Assembly: GCF_026262505.1 (NCBI RefSeq)
Contig: NC_067206.1
Coordinates: 34,673,896 to 34,737,895 of the forward strand
Length of the DNA stretch: 64,000 nt
DNA from: Trichomonas vaginalis G3
Taxonomy: Eukaryota; Parabasalia; Trichomonadida; Trichomonadidae
Direction: 5' to 3'
In this document: piece after piece, positions 27,845 to 37,902 of the stretch
Layout of the letters: each line of letters begins with the position of its first letter
Numbering within the stretch: the stretch's first letter is position 1
Made by a program: the position numbers and the translations under genes
Notes under the pieces: generated by a model
What the model was told of the DNA's origin: nothing
Databases searched by the model: none
Seen by the model: only the letters and a program-made list of their open reading frames with translations

Positions 27845-28057
27845 ATGGAAGAGCTTCAAGCTGTCATTAGAGAAAAGCCAGAGCTTAAGCAATATCTTGA
27901 AGAGAAGCTTTTTCCAACACTTACAGATGGCTTTGAGGCTCTCTTAGTAGAACAGGAATTAATGAGCAAAAGAGTTAATTCCGGCGAAAAGCTCCCAGAA
28001 ATTCAGCCAATCTTATTCTTGGCGCAGTATTTAATGCGACACAATCCTAATGCATAA
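27845..28057 (+). CDS. DPY30-motif small protein
   Basis: A 70-aa protein starting MEELQAVIREKPEL. A longer frame from 27680 reads through an A-run (a poly-Lys stretch) and simple sequence and is not credible. The C-terminal half fits the Dpy-30 motif, a two-helix dimerisation fold related to the PKA RIIa domain: YLEEKLFPTLTDGFEALL, then IQPILFLAQYLMRHNP. The motif occurs in DPY30 of the COMPASS/MLL H3K4 methyltransferase complexes and in ciliary and flagellar proteins (radial-spoke type). Both are possible here; the organism is flagellated. The stop runs into TAAAA. Confidence 0.8.
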   Translation: MEELQAVIREKPELKQYLEEKLFPTLTDGFEALLVEQELMSKRVNSGEKLPEIQPILFLAQYLMRHNPNA

Positions 28058-28595
28058 AATCTTTGTTAATTATTGCTGTTAACTGCGAATATAATTTTTT
28101 TCATATATTATTACAAAGAAGAAATCACTATACTTACATATGCTAAATTCCTACTTATTTTCAAATGTGTTCATAGAGATATTATGCTTATTGAGTAAAG
28201 TTATTTTATTGTTTTATAAATATTTTTAATTCTATCCTAATATCTACTGTAACCAATTCTTCATCCCAGCACATTTGAGAAAATGAAAACATTTAATATG
28301 CATCCATGACTTCAAATGCTTATAATTAAATATACATCTAATTTGATCTTCCAGATTGAGAAAATGAGGATAGCACAATATACATGTTATATAACATATA
28401 AATTATGCTTATGAGTATGAGATTTTAGGTTTTATGAAACAATATTTACAAAATAAAGAAGCTATTTGTAAGAGATTTTTATTGTATGAGCATGGAAAAA
28501 TCTTATCGCATGAAACCAGAAGGACTTGTGTTGATGGCAACAATTATTTTGTAAACTGAGGTCGAAAAATTTGTGCGCCCAGAAGATTTTGCGAG
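28058..28595. other. Intergenic, AT-rich
   Basis: No supported gene. AT-rich 3' flank of the DPY30 gene and 5' flank of the Pol5-like gene, without a clear initiator near 28596. Confidence 0.45.
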
Positions 28596-31103
28596 ATGAC
28601 AGATACTCCAGAAGATCCACCTGCTGATAATATTTTTGCCAACATTTCATCAACAGATCTTCAGAACTTGAACATGTGCATTACTGTTAAATGTGCAGAA
28701 CTTGCTGATCCAAACGCGAAAGTTTTGGAAGTAATGTCGCCAATCTTCCGTGGTCTTGCATCGCATAAGCCAACAAAACGTTCAGGTTATGCTATCATCC
28801 TTACAGTCGTCCTTAGAAAGTTCCATGATAGAATAAATGAAGAAGAAGCACTTAAATTTATTCAAAATCTCAATTTCAATAAGAAATCAAAGAAATCTGC
28901 AGCAAGAACATCATCTTTAGCGAAAGTTACAGCACTTCTTGCATTAGTTCGTGCTAAAATCTTTGTATCTGAAACGGCCGCTTCATATGCTTTAGTTGAG
29001 TGCTGCAAAATCGCTCAAGAACGTCCTATGTTGCAAGCATTCATCTATTCTGCGCTTGCTACAATGACAATTGAAACAGAATTCCGTTTCTTTGAAGAGA
29101 CAATTTCATCAATAGCGAAAAACCTCGATTCATTCATTTTCTGGTTCAAGATTATGCCGCACATTCCAGAGGACAAGATGTCTCTGGTACCAGAAGAGCT
29201 CCGTAAAGGACTTTATACCGATGAATGCGCGGAAGCAATTACAAAGCAACTTAGACTTACAAAACAGCCATGGAATTCACAGATATGGAAAGTCATATGC
29301 ATAGAAGGCTCCGATGAGCAATTACTTACATTCTGGCAAGGAATTGTCATGAAAGAAATTCGTGGTGCACCAGATGCAGTCAGAATATCAACAATTCTCA
29401 TTGTTAAATCCGTCTTACCAATTCTAAGACCTTCTTTATATCCAATTGTCATTTGCGCCTCATTTATCAGATTAATCAACAGTTTCTTGGGAAGTCCACT
29501 ATGTGCACATGCCGTAGAATTCCTCGACCATGTTATTAAAGACCATCATCTCAAACTTGAAGACATAATGAAGCATTTCTTCTTTATTCAAGCGCATTTA
29601 CCAGACGGATTCAATTTCCACCGCCAGGTATATGATATGTGCACAATAGAGGAGCTCAAAACCCGGTTTGAGCTGTTAAAGGAAGAAAATGAGAATCATA
29701 AAATCGAATTTAAGCAGAGAATACCAGCAGACAAGAAATCTCATGACGATAGCGGATACAAGATGTTCAGGTTCGACAAATTACGCGCTTTATTTATTGC
29801 TACAGCTCATCACAAAGATATTAAGTTTACAACTACAGTATTCGACTATTTATTCCAGAATTGGGAGAACCAACGCCAACATCTCGCATCAGATCTTGTA
29901 ATTTACGACGAACATCGTGTAGAAGGCTCAGCAACTTTGCCAGATATCCTTAAACAGCCAAAAATGCCACATTTCGATTCATGCTACAAGCTTTATTCAA
30001 TCTGTACGGGTGCTTCATCATCGCCATCGCTTGATACAGTCATTCCTCCAGCTCTTAACGATTCAGCTCCTTCATCCGCTTTAATTCAAGTTGCATTACA
30101 ACATTCCAAGGAACCATCGCTTATCCAGCACGCTTACAAGTGCCATCTCAAGTCCGTGGCCGGAAAAATCCCTACTGATGACTTAGAAAAGTTCTTGAAA
30201 GACTACGTCCCAGCCGCTGACACTTTTACGATAGATTCGGTCTCAATTTTACAAGTTGCTGTTGATTCCTGCGAGATATCGTTTAACATCGCTGGCCCGC
30301 TGTTCGACCTATTTTGCAACACGCTAAAGAACTGCGAAGCGACTGTTGCGATGCCTCTTGGAAATCTGATTATTGAGACACTCAAACGCGAATCGAAGGA
30401 TTTCTCCTTGCAGACCGTACTCTCCGCGATATTCAAGTCCATGGACAACCTACCAAATTCTATTGTTTCTCGCCATGAAAAATTAATTCAACCTGTTTTC
30501 AGCCAAATCTTAGCCGGAGTCATCAAAGCGAAACTACCTCTATCTCCTAAGTGCGTCAGAGCCCTCGAAAAGCAGCTAAACGAAGCAGTTTTGGACTATG
30601 CCGTCAAATCTACTCCGCATTTCTGCATTACGATCTTCCAGGAGTATACAAAGTTACCTGGAACAGTTCCTTATTCACTCTTCGGCCCTATTTGCTGTAA
30701 TTTACCAACAGCAAAGCGTTTACAGAGAAGAGTTGATTTAATGAACCTCGTAACAGCAATTTTAGCCACTCCTAAAGGTCCTGATGTACTTATTACATAC
30801 GAGAAAGACTTCACCAACTGCGTGAATGCACTTTTGGAGGAAGTAAAGAGAGGATCAACAGATGAGAACGGAAAACATAAGAAGGAAGCAGAGAAGAGGC
30901 ACGAGAAGGTTCTCTTAGGAATAAAGAAGTGGTTCGAACTCATCAAGAACAGGAGGAAGGCTTGTGAGCACGTCGCAATCGGTGATTTCAGAAGAAAATG
31001 TCAGGCAATAATGCAAATAGGCGAAAACTCAACGAAATCATTACTAACACTCCTCCAGAATATAGAGCAGCAAGTGCATGTTAAGCACCGCAATTTCGAA
31101 TAA
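28596..31103 (+). CDS. DNA polymerase V (Pol5) / MYBBP1A-like protein
   Basis: An 835-aa helical-repeat protein. The N-terminal third carries the family pattern: KVLEVMSPIFRGLASHKPTK, SGYAIILTVVLRKF, and then AKVTALLALVRAKIF. HEAT-like helices follow to the end (PSLYPIVICASFIRLINSFL). Despite the family name, Pol5 and MYBBP1A are not active polymerases; they are nucleolar proteins that act on rDNA transcription and 60S ribosome assembly. The length is shorter than yeast Pol5 (about 1,020 aa), and the usual very acidic central segment and basic tail are reduced. The stop runs into TAAAG. Confidence 0.7.
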   Translation: MTDTPEDPPADNIFANISSTDLQNLNMCITVKCAELADPNAKVLEVMSPIFRGLASHKPTKRSGYAIILTVVLRKFHDRINEEEALKFIQNLNFNKKSKKSAARTSSLAKVTALLALVRAKIFVSETAASYALVECCKIAQERPMLQAFIYSALATMTIETEFRFFEETISSIAKNLDSFIFWFKIMPHIPEDKMSLVPEELRKGLYTDECAEAITKQLRLTKQPWNSQIWKVICIEGSDEQLLTFWQGIVMKEIRGAPDAVRISTILIVKSVLPILRPSLYPIVICASFIRLINSFLGSPLCAHAVEFLDHVIKDHHLKLEDIMKHFFFIQAHLPDGFNFHRQVYDMCTIEELKTRFELLKEENENHKIEFKQRIPADKKSHDDSGYKMFRFDKLRALFIATAHHKDIKFTTTVFDYLFQNWENQRQHLASDLVIYDEHRVEGSATLPDILKQPKMPHFDSCYKLYSICTGASSSPSLDTVIPPALNDSAPSSALIQVALQHSKEPSLIQHAYKCHLKSVAGKIPTDDLEKFLKDYVPAADTFTIDSVSILQVAVDSCEISFNIAGPLFDLFCNTLKNCEATVAMPLGNLIIETLKRESKDFSLQTVLSAIFKSMDNLPNSIVSRHEKLIQPVFSQILAGVIKAKLPLSPKCVRALEKQLNEAVLDYAVKSTPHFCITIFQEYTKLPGTVPYSLFGPICCNLPTAKRLQRRVDLMNLVTAILATPKGPDVLITYEKDFTNCVNALLEEVKRGSTDENGKHKKEAEKRHEKVLLGIKKWFELIKNRRKACEHVAIGDFRRKCQAIMQIGENSTKSLLTLLQNIEQQVHVKHRNFE

Positions 31104-31286
31104 AGTTTTGATTATTTATTCTTTTATTTTAAAATTCAATTATCATTTTTTAAAAAATTTGATAAGGATATGCATCCTGAGTATTCTAGAGTGGAAATTT
31201 ATTGTGTTCAGTCGGGCAGTTTATTTATTTGCACTGTATAGCATCTTTTTTTTAATTTTGAATATGTTCGTCATGTCAGTGAAGCC
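31104..31286. other. 3' flank of the Pol5-like gene
   Basis: AT-rich; nothing seen apart from the TTAA-type element that follows. Confidence 0.4.
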
Positions 31287-31510
31287 CTAAGGGTGCACTT
31301 ACTACTTTCTGACATTCTCTCAATTTTTTTGACACCCAAGCTTTATATCCCAATCTTCTAGGGTCAAAAGTTAATATTTTTGGTCTGGAAAAAGTAATTA
31401 TAAATCACATTATAGCACATTATATTACTGTTATACTGTTTTGCTATTACAATAAAGATATATTGATTTTGTGAGAGCATGTCAGAAAGTGGAAAGTGTA
31501 CTATTTTTAA
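31287..31510. mobile_element. Short inverted-repeat element (MITE C, about 224 bp)
   Basis: Inverted ends GTGCACTTACTACTTTCTGA (left, about 31293) and GTACACTTTCCACTTTCTGA (read inwards from the right, about 31501). Outer edges are CTAA on the left and TTAA on the right. The subterminal TCTCAATTTTTTTGACACCC matches the layout in the elements at 21808 and 53760. No coding capacity. The ends have drifted slightly, so it is older than the hAT-type insertion. Confidence 0.65.
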
Positions 31511-31755
31511 CACTTATTAGCTTTGAATTTGAAGTAGATTTCACAGTAAAATATTTTTTCCCTATTTCGTTTTAATATTTTCTATCAGAATGCTATGTCA
31601 AGTCATAATATTAAGAGTACGCTGACCACATTATGAAATGTTGTTTTATTCAAAAATAGTGAGAAATCTAAGAAACAATTTTGAGGAAATAAACATGTTT
31701 TCATATTTTTCACATGAGAACATTTCATTTATATCAGTTTTTGAGAGCTCGGCAA
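31511..31755. other. 3' flank of the 880-aa ankyrin gene
   Basis: AT-rich spacer, nothing supported. Confidence 0.4.
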
Positions 31756-34398
31756 TCAAAATATGTTACAACAATTTTGTTTAGCAAATCTCGTTTTAGC
31801 TCCATATGAAATCAGAATATTTGCTAAATCTTCATCCATTTGTAAATTTAAAATTGCCATATCTAGTGGTCTATCTTCATTATTGTCTTTTTCATTAACT
31901 TTTGCACCATGATATAGGAGAGTTTCTACTGTTTCTTTGGAATTTGAAAATGCTGCAGTGTGAAGTGCTGTACCTCCATTGTTGTCTTTTTTATTAATTT
32001 TCGCACCATGTGAAATGAGAATTTCTGCAAAATCTTTGAAATTCTGAAATGCTGCCATATGAAGTGCTGTCTCTCCGTCAATATTTTTTGCATTAACATC
32101 GGCTCCATATGATAATAGAATTTCTGCTGTATCTTTGCTATCGTTTTGTGCAGCATTATGAAGAGCAGTGATCTCGTTTTGGCTTTTGGCATTAACATCT
32201 GCCCCATGCAAAATGAGAGTTTCTGCGACTTCTTGACTATTATTCATTGCTGCAACATGAAGGGCTGTGTATTCTTCAAAGTCTTTTGCACTGATATCAG
32301 AACCATGAGAAATTAGAATTTCTGCTGTTTCTTTGCTATTTGCCTTTGCAGCGCAATGAAGAGCCGTCCTGTTGTATTTCATTGTTGCATTAACATCTGC
32401 CCCATGCAAAATGAGAGTTTCTGCGACTTCTTGACTATTATTCATTGCTGCAACATGAAGGGCTGTGCATTCTTCAAAGTCTTTTGCACTGATATCAGAA
32501 CCATGAGAAATTAGAATTTCTGCTGTTTCTTTGCTATTTGCCTTTGCAGCGCAATGAAGAGCCGTCATGTTGTATTTCATTGTTGCATTAACATCAGCAC
32601 CATGTGAAAGGAGAATTTCTGCAGATTCTGCATAATTTTGTAGCGCTGCTATATGAAGGGCTGTTAATCCATTTTCGTTTTTTGCATTAATATCGACATC
32701 ATGTGAAACCAGAATCTCTATCATTTCTTTGCGGTTATCTAATAGTGCAAAATGAATAGGTGTAAAACCTTTATTACATTTAGAATTAATATTTGCACCA
32801 TGTGAGATGAGAAATTCGGTCAGTTCTCTGTAGTTTTTTTTAACTGAAAAATGGAGGGCCGTATAACCTCCAGCACCTTTTTCATTAACGTTTGCACCAT
32901 GGGAAATAAGAATATCTGCGACACTTTGACAGTTATTCAATGCTGCAATATGAAGAGCAGTAGATTCTTCGTTATCTTTTGCATTAATATCTACACCATG
33001 TGAAATAAGATTTTGTATAACTTCTGCTTGATTACAATGGGCTGCCGTATGAAGGACCAAATCTCCATTTTTGTCCTTTGAATTAATATTTGCACCATTT
33101 GAAATGAGAAGATCTACTAATTCGACGTTATCTAATTGTGCTGCAAAATGGAGGACTGGGCATCCTTGGCTATCTTTTGCGTTAACATCTGCATTATGTG
33201 AAATGAGGATTCTAGCTGCATCAATGTAATTATAAAATGCGGCAAAATGAAGGGCTGAATATCCATCTTTAGTTCTTGAATTAACATCAGCTTTATGTGA
33301 AATGAGAATTATCATTGAATCCAAGCTACTATCTTGTGTCGCAAAATGAAGTGCTGTGTATCCATCTGTACTTTTTGCATCAATTAATGCACCATGTGTA
33401 ACAAGAAATTCTACTGTTTCTTTGTTATTATATCTTGCTGCATAATGAAGTGCTGTACATCCGTTTATGTCAACGGATTTGACATCTGCTTTCGATGAAA
33501 GAAAAACTTCGAAAATCTTCGGGAGATTAAAAACTGTTAAATGGACAAAACATTGGTTGATTAAACTAGTTTGACCTAAATAAACAAAGATTGCTTGAAG
33601 GTTAAGGTATTGAATGCAATCTAATAAATCAATTTCTAAGTCATGCTCATTCGTCAAAAATGTAACAAAATCAATGTTATGAGATATAATTGCATATTTC
33701 ATACTTTCTTGGTCTGGGTCAATTTCATTCATGCATTCAGACATTATGTCTGGATTTCCACCCAAAAAAGAATACGAAACACATTTTTGTGTTATCTCTG
33801 ACTTGAACTTTGTTCTTAAAAATTTAAAGCATTGAACTGCTCCATGATAACAACAAAGTTCTAGTAACGAATTGGTTGGATATGGAAATAAATCATTATT
33901 TATAGTTTGTTTTGCATCAAATCCATCTCTTTCTGTGCAAAATATAAACAATTCAATGTTATCATCCATAATTGCTCTATGGGTTGAGTTCCCTTCAAGA
34001 AAATCCAAGGAATAATTTTTAGATTTGTTCTTTCTAATTTTAAAATCAGACATCTCTGAAAATATAATTCCATTTTTATCTTTGAGATCTGACCATAAAA
34101 CAAATGGAATTGCTTGAGATACTCTTGGATCAAAAGTCAAATGATTTTCTTCATAAACTTTTTTGAAAATTAATTTGTAGGATTTGTAGTATTTGATATT
34201 GTACTTCCAAGCTAAATGAATCATTGATAGAATCATCTTGGGTGTAATAATTTTGGTATCGATCAAAGCATTTTTGATTTTAAGATAAATATTGTTAATT
34301 TCATCTTCCTTGGAGGTATTCAACCTATATAATGCACAAATTGCTGCAGACGAATCTTTGGTATATTCCATTAATTCATGAATTAGTGCATTAGTCAT
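31756..34398 (-). CDS. DUF3447/ankyrin protein with 17 repeats
   Basis: An 880-aa protein, the largest family member here. Residues 1-300 form the DUF3447-type N-terminus (SLLELCCYHGAVQCFKFLRT, SYSFLGGNPDIMSECM). Then come 17 ankyrin repeats of 33 residues with the consensus GADVNAKxxxGxTALHxAA. Repeats 10-11 and 12-13 are almost identical (see the tandem duplication at 32191-32586). The C-terminus is TRFAKQNCCNIF: a near-terminal Cys pair that could be a lipidation site, but this is not a clean CaaX box. A TCATA initiator 11 bases before the ATG supports the start. Scaffold function is presumed. Confidence 0.9.
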   Translation of the reverse strand: MTNALIHELMEYTKDSSAAICALYRLNTSKEDEINNIYLKIKNALIDTKIITPKMILSMIHLAWKYNIKYYKSYKLIFKKVYEENHLTFDPRVSQAIPFVLWSDLKDKNGIIFSEMSDFKIRKNKSKNYSLDFLEGNSTHRAIMDDNIELFIFCTERDGFDAKQTINNDLFPYPTNSLLELCCYHGAVQCFKFLRTKFKSEITQKCVSYSFLGGNPDIMSECMNEIDPDQESMKYAIISHNIDFVTFLTNEHDLEIDLLDCIQYLNLQAIFVYLGQTSLINQCFVHLTVFNLPKIFEVFLSSKADVKSVDINGCTALHYAARYNNKETVEFLVTHGALIDAKSTDGYTALHFATQDSSLDSMIILISHKADVNSRTKDGYSALHFAAFYNYIDAARILISHNADVNAKDSQGCPVLHFAAQLDNVELVDLLISNGANINSKDKNGDLVLHTAAHCNQAEVIQNLISHGVDINAKDNEESTALHIAALNNCQSVADILISHGANVNEKGAGGYTALHFSVKKNYRELTEFLISHGANINSKCNKGFTPIHFALLDNRKEMIEILVSHDVDINAKNENGLTALHIAALQNYAESAEILLSHGADVNATMKYNMTALHCAAKANSKETAEILISHGSDISAKDFEECTALHVAAMNNSQEVAETLILHGADVNATMKYNRTALHCAAKANSKETAEILISHGSDISAKDFEEYTALHVAAMNNSQEVAETLILHGADVNAKSQNEITALHNAAQNDSKDTAEILLSYGADVNAKNIDGETALHMAAFQNFKDFAEILISHGAKINKKDNNGGTALHTAAFSNSKETVETLLYHGAKVNEKDNNEDRPLDMAILNLQMDEDLANILISYGAKTRFAKQNCCNIF
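32191..32586. repeat. 198-bp tandem duplication within the ankyrin array
   Basis: Two copies (32191-32388 and 32389-32586) differ at only a few bases, for example TGTATTC/TGCATTC and CCGTCCTG/CCGTCATG. Each encodes two 33-residue ankyrin repeats (66 aa), so the duplication preserves the frame and the solenoid phase. It is far more similar than any other pair of repeats in the gene and so is recent. Confidence 0.9.
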
Positions 34399-34406
34399 TT
34401 TATATT

Positions 34407-34411
34407 TATGA
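34407..34411 (-). promoter_or_regulatory. Initiator TCATA of the 880-aa ankyrin gene
   Basis: TCATA on the minus strand with +1 at 34409 gives an 11-base leader, matching TCA[CT][AT]. Confidence 0.5.
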
Positions 34412-34778
34412 AGTTTAAATTTTATTCAAAATGAAAACCCACTCCATTCAGAAAAATTGAGATCTAAAATGTGAAAATGCCGAAAAAAATTTCTTTGTGT
34501 AGCATTGATAAGATCGTTTCAAATATTTATGACATTTTACTAGTTAAGCAAATTTGATATCGGACTTCTTCACATTTAAGTACTAAAAGATTCCCACTGG
34601 GATACTCTAGTATTCAAAACCATATTGAAAATTTCACAAGGAATTAATTTTATCCGTTTAAAACCAAAATTAATAGAAATAGAGTTTAAAAAAAGCGATA
34701 CTTTTTATCATAAGACATCAATAAAAATAAAAAAATTCAATTTTTTTTGGGATAGGAAAAAAATAAAAATATAATAAC
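34412..34778. other. Intergenic, AT-rich
   Basis: 5' flank of the ankyrin gene and 3' flank of the glucanotransferase gene. Nothing supported. Confidence 0.4.
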
Positions 34779-37700
34779 TTATATTCTGTGAGAAGCCTCA
34801 ACTAAGCCTCTCATCTGTGCCATGAACTCCTTGTGGTCGTTGAGTTCTTCAAGGGAGTAAGGATATCTGTATCTCCACTTGTGGTTTGGATCAGCAGGGA
34901 TGTTGATTCTTTCTTCTTCAGGAGACTGTCTTCTCAAACTTTCGTTGATTCCTGTCAAATCCTGGAGCAAGAAAATTGCCCACATTGAATTTGACCAAAG
35001 ATTCTGTCTGAGAATCATTTCCTGGAAGTAAGTACTTAATCTCTCTGGGCATGAATCGTGTCTCATCAATACATTGTACCAGAACTTCTGTCTGATAGAT
35101 GAGTTCTCTTCCCACCATCCTCTCAACGAAGAAGTGTCGTGTGTTGATGGGCAAGCGACAGAAAGATAAGCGAATCTGTTGTAATCATCGAAATCATAAG
35201 CAGGATCTTTAGACATTCTCTGTACTCTAAGAGAAAGTAAAGCGTGTTCTTCAATAGATCTTATGATTCCTGCAGTGATTTGACCTAAATCTTCACCGCA
35301 AATCAACATATTTGTAGAATCTTTAAGAACACCAAGTTTTGCATCAGCTTTAGCAACCCAGAGATTTGTTTGTCTTCTGTCTGTGTAATCGATATAAAGT
35401 TCTTCGAATCTCTGTCTCTGGTCACCAGGTAATTCCAACCATGATGTACTCCAATGGATGATTGGTCCATCTGGTGTTGTTTCAACAGATTCCTTCTTTA
35501 CTTCTGTTCTCACGTGATAAGTATCTGGTCTTTCTGGATCTTCAATCAACAAAACATTTCCAAGTAATTCAAACAACTTCTGAAGTAATTCCTTCTTTTG
35601 CCAATCATTTAATGGCTCATTCATTACAGCGTTGTAAATCTTCTTTTCGTTGTTATATTCAGGCTTGAAATTGTAAGTATCATTATCTTTAGAAATATTT
35701 CTTGCGATTAAATATTTCTGAGCGATTTCGAAATAATTGTTAGGGAATTTCTCCATTAAATGTTTTCCTCTTATGTATGGTTTAGTATATCTTTCGATAT
35801 CCCATAATCCCATCTGTATCAATTCCTGTCTTGTCAATGGATTACTTGGGAAGAAATGTCCCAATAAACCTCTGACACATGTTTCTCTAGGAATTTCCCA
35901 GATTCTGAAGAAACCTAAGATATGATCAACTCTCAATGTATGATACAATTCAGCCATTCTCTGTAATCTCGCACGCCACCATGCGAATCCATCCTTCTCC
36001 ATCTCTTCCCAGTTGTATGTTGGGAAGCCCCAGTTCTGTCCATCGCTTGAGAAATCATCTGGAGGAGCTCCTGCACACATTGTCAATCTGAATAATGATG
36101 GAAATGCCCAGCATTCAACGGAATTGATGTTGACACCAATTGGAAGATCTCCTTTCAATGCAACTTTGTGATTTGTTGCGTAATCATATGATTCCTTGAA
36201 TTGTTTGTCAGCAATGTATTGCATCCAATAAATGAACAATAAATCATTGATTTCTTCATCACAGAGATCTTCGATTTCTTCTGGAGTTACTTTGGAATAT
36301 TTTGGCCATTTCCTGAACTCCATTGTATGGTATTGATCTCTGAGATAACAGAACAAAGCATATGGTTTTAACCATGTTCCATTCTTCTTCAAAAATGCTT
36401 CGAATTCTTTGGATTCTTTGAAATCTTCTTTAACTAATTTGAAGATTCTACTAAGAATGTTCATCTTGAAGGAATAAACTGCTGGATAGTCAACAGATGG
36501 TAATCTCTCGAGTTCCCCTTTCCTGTACATCAAGTCATTGTAGATGTCGCTTGGTAATTTGTCGAGAATTGCAAGTAAGTCGATGTAAACAGGATGTAAT
36601 GCGAAACATGAGACTTGTTTGTATGGATATGAGTCTGCCCATTCTCCTTTGTCCGTTGTATCGTTGATTGGAAGTAATTGGATCAAAGATGCGCCCATTG
36701 TGTTGCAAATATCGACGAGTTTCTTGATATCTGTGTAGGAACCAATACCTTGTGATTGTTGTGTCCTGAGAGAGAAGATTGGAACGTAAACTCCGAGTCC
36801 TTTGAATAATTCTTTATTTGGACATGCGAACCACTCGTTGATGAAGTATGTCATTGGTGTTGAGTTATCATACTGAGTAGCTGTTGGTCCAACGCATTCT
36901 CTGTTCATTGGCTCTTCCCAAATAAATGTTCCGTCATTATTAGAAAGGACGTACTTGTAATCGAATGGGAATGATGTGGCCTTCAAGTCAATAGAGTTTG
37001 CCCAGATTGGGAACTTGCCGTCGTCGAGTTTTAAGCCGTGTAATGGATTCCATTCACCAAGTTCTGGAATGGAGCCAACGACAACAACGGATTGTGTACT
37101 ACGAACGTATGGACAGTTGACTTGGAAATATGTCTTCACATATGTTGGACGAACAAGCTCTGGCTCGATAGGCGCTGGCATTGTAGTGTTAGTGCGACGA
37201 TTAAGAACCTCTTTGAAGGTTGCACGAGTGAATGCGTCCATGACTGAATCCTTCCAACGATATGTATCGGCAATTTCGATAATTGTTGGGGAAGGAGTAG
37301 CACCGATTTCGAGCTTGTGGTTTTCTTCTGGTTCCCAGTGATCAACACCACCTGTTCTTGAGACAATGTACTTGTATTCAATTGTTCTTGGCTTGGATGA
37401 CAATGGAATCATGAAAGTTGTTGACCAGTAGTCAAGATTGCCTTCAAAGAAGAGAGGAACAGCGTTCTCGGACTTCCATTCTCCAAGCTCTGGGATATTG
37501 CCTGAGACATAAAGTTCTTGTCCGTAATGAGTGAAAACACGTGTTCGAAGGCGGATAAGGACACCATTTAGAGAATTGGTAACATTAAATGTGTCGTAGA
37601 TGTGAGCATCTGTTTCAAAAAGAGGTAATGTACGAAGTGGAATTGTTTCTTTAAGAATTGCTCCGAACTGTGTCTTGAAGAAATAACGGTATGTTATTGG

Positions 37701-37886
37701 TTCTGTTAATGGCTCCTCCAATTCTATCTTAACAGAGTAATTGTATGGTCCATTTATTTGTGTTAAAGGAATTGCTTCTTTTAATACGTTATTTCCAAGT
37801 GCAGGATGGTCGCCAATGATATATGGTATACTACTACCACCCTTCTCGCACTTCAGATAGAAAGTTATTTCGAAAGAGCCTTCCAT
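34779..37886 (-). CDS. DPE2: 4-alpha-glucanotransferase, DPE2 type (GH77 with CBM20 modules)
   Basis: A 1035-aa cytosolic-type enzyme. The N-terminal third holds two clear CBM20-like starch-binding modules (YVSGNIPELGEWKSENAVPL around residue 140; VVVGSIPELGEWNPLHGLKL around 280) and a more divergent one at residues 1-110. The GH77 domain begins LGVYVPIFSLRTQQSQGIGS. Catalytic motifs are present: nucleophile Asp in LRVDHILGFFRIWE (about 650), acid/base Glu in CGEDLG (about 865) and the third Asp in STHDTSSLRGWW (about 917). DPE2-type enzymes move glucosyl units from maltose to glycogen or heteroglycan; trichomonads store glycogen, so a role in its turnover is likely. The start is supported by TCACT and TCATT initiators 9-14 bases upstream. 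Confidence 0.95.
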   Translation of the reverse strand: MEGSFEITFYLKCEKGGSSIPYIIGDHPALGNNVLKEAIPLTQINGPYNYSVKIELEEPLTEPITYRYFFKTQFGAILKETIPLRTLPLFETDAHIYDTFNVTNSLNGVLIRLRTRVFTHYGQELYVSGNIPELGEWKSENAVPLFFEGNLDYWSTTFMIPLSSKPRTIEYKYIVSRTGGVDHWEPEENHKLEIGATPSPTIIEIADTYRWKDSVMDAFTRATFKEVLNRRTNTTMPAPIEPELVRPTYVKTYFQVNCPYVRSTQSVVVVGSIPELGEWNPLHGLKLDDGKFPIWANSIDLKATSFPFDYKYVLSNNDGTFIWEEPMNRECVGPTATQYDNSTPMTYFINEWFACPNKELFKGLGVYVPIFSLRTQQSQGIGSYTDIKKLVDICNTMGASLIQLLPINDTTDKGEWADSYPYKQVSCFALHPVYIDLLAILDKLPSDIYNDLMYRKGELERLPSVDYPAVYSFKMNILSRIFKLVKEDFKESKEFEAFLKKNGTWLKPYALFCYLRDQYHTMEFRKWPKYSKVTPEEIEDLCDEEINDLLFIYWMQYIADKQFKESYDYATNHKVALKGDLPIGVNINSVECWAFPSLFRLTMCAGAPPDDFSSDGQNWGFPTYNWEEMEKDGFAWWRARLQRMAELYHTLRVDHILGFFRIWEIPRETCVRGLLGHFFPSNPLTRQELIQMGLWDIERYTKPYIRGKHLMEKFPNNYFEIAQKYLIARNISKDNDTYNFKPEYNNEKKIYNAVMNEPLNDWQKKELLQKLFELLGNVLLIEDPERPDTYHVRTEVKKESVETTPDGPIIHWSTSWLELPGDQRQRFEELYIDYTDRRQTNLWVAKADAKLGVLKDSTNMLICGEDLGQITAGIIRSIEEHALLSLRVQRMSKDPAYDFDDYNRFAYLSVACPSTHDTSSLRGWWEENSSIRQKFWYNVLMRHDSCPERLSTYFQEMILRQNLWSNSMWAIFLLQDLTGINESLRRQSPEEERINIPADPNHKWRYRYPYSLEELNDHKEFMAQMRGLVEASHRI

Positions 37887-37892
37887 ACGAAA

Positions 37893-37902
37893 AGTGAAAT
37901 GA
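37893..37902 (-). promoter_or_regulatory. Initiator pair (TCACT, TCATT) of the glucanotransferase gene
   Basis: On the minus strand TCATT and TCACT follow each other directly, giving leaders of about 14 or 9 bases to the ATG at 37886, the same doubled arrangement as before the DUF1963 gene at 7871-7880. Confidence 0.6.
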
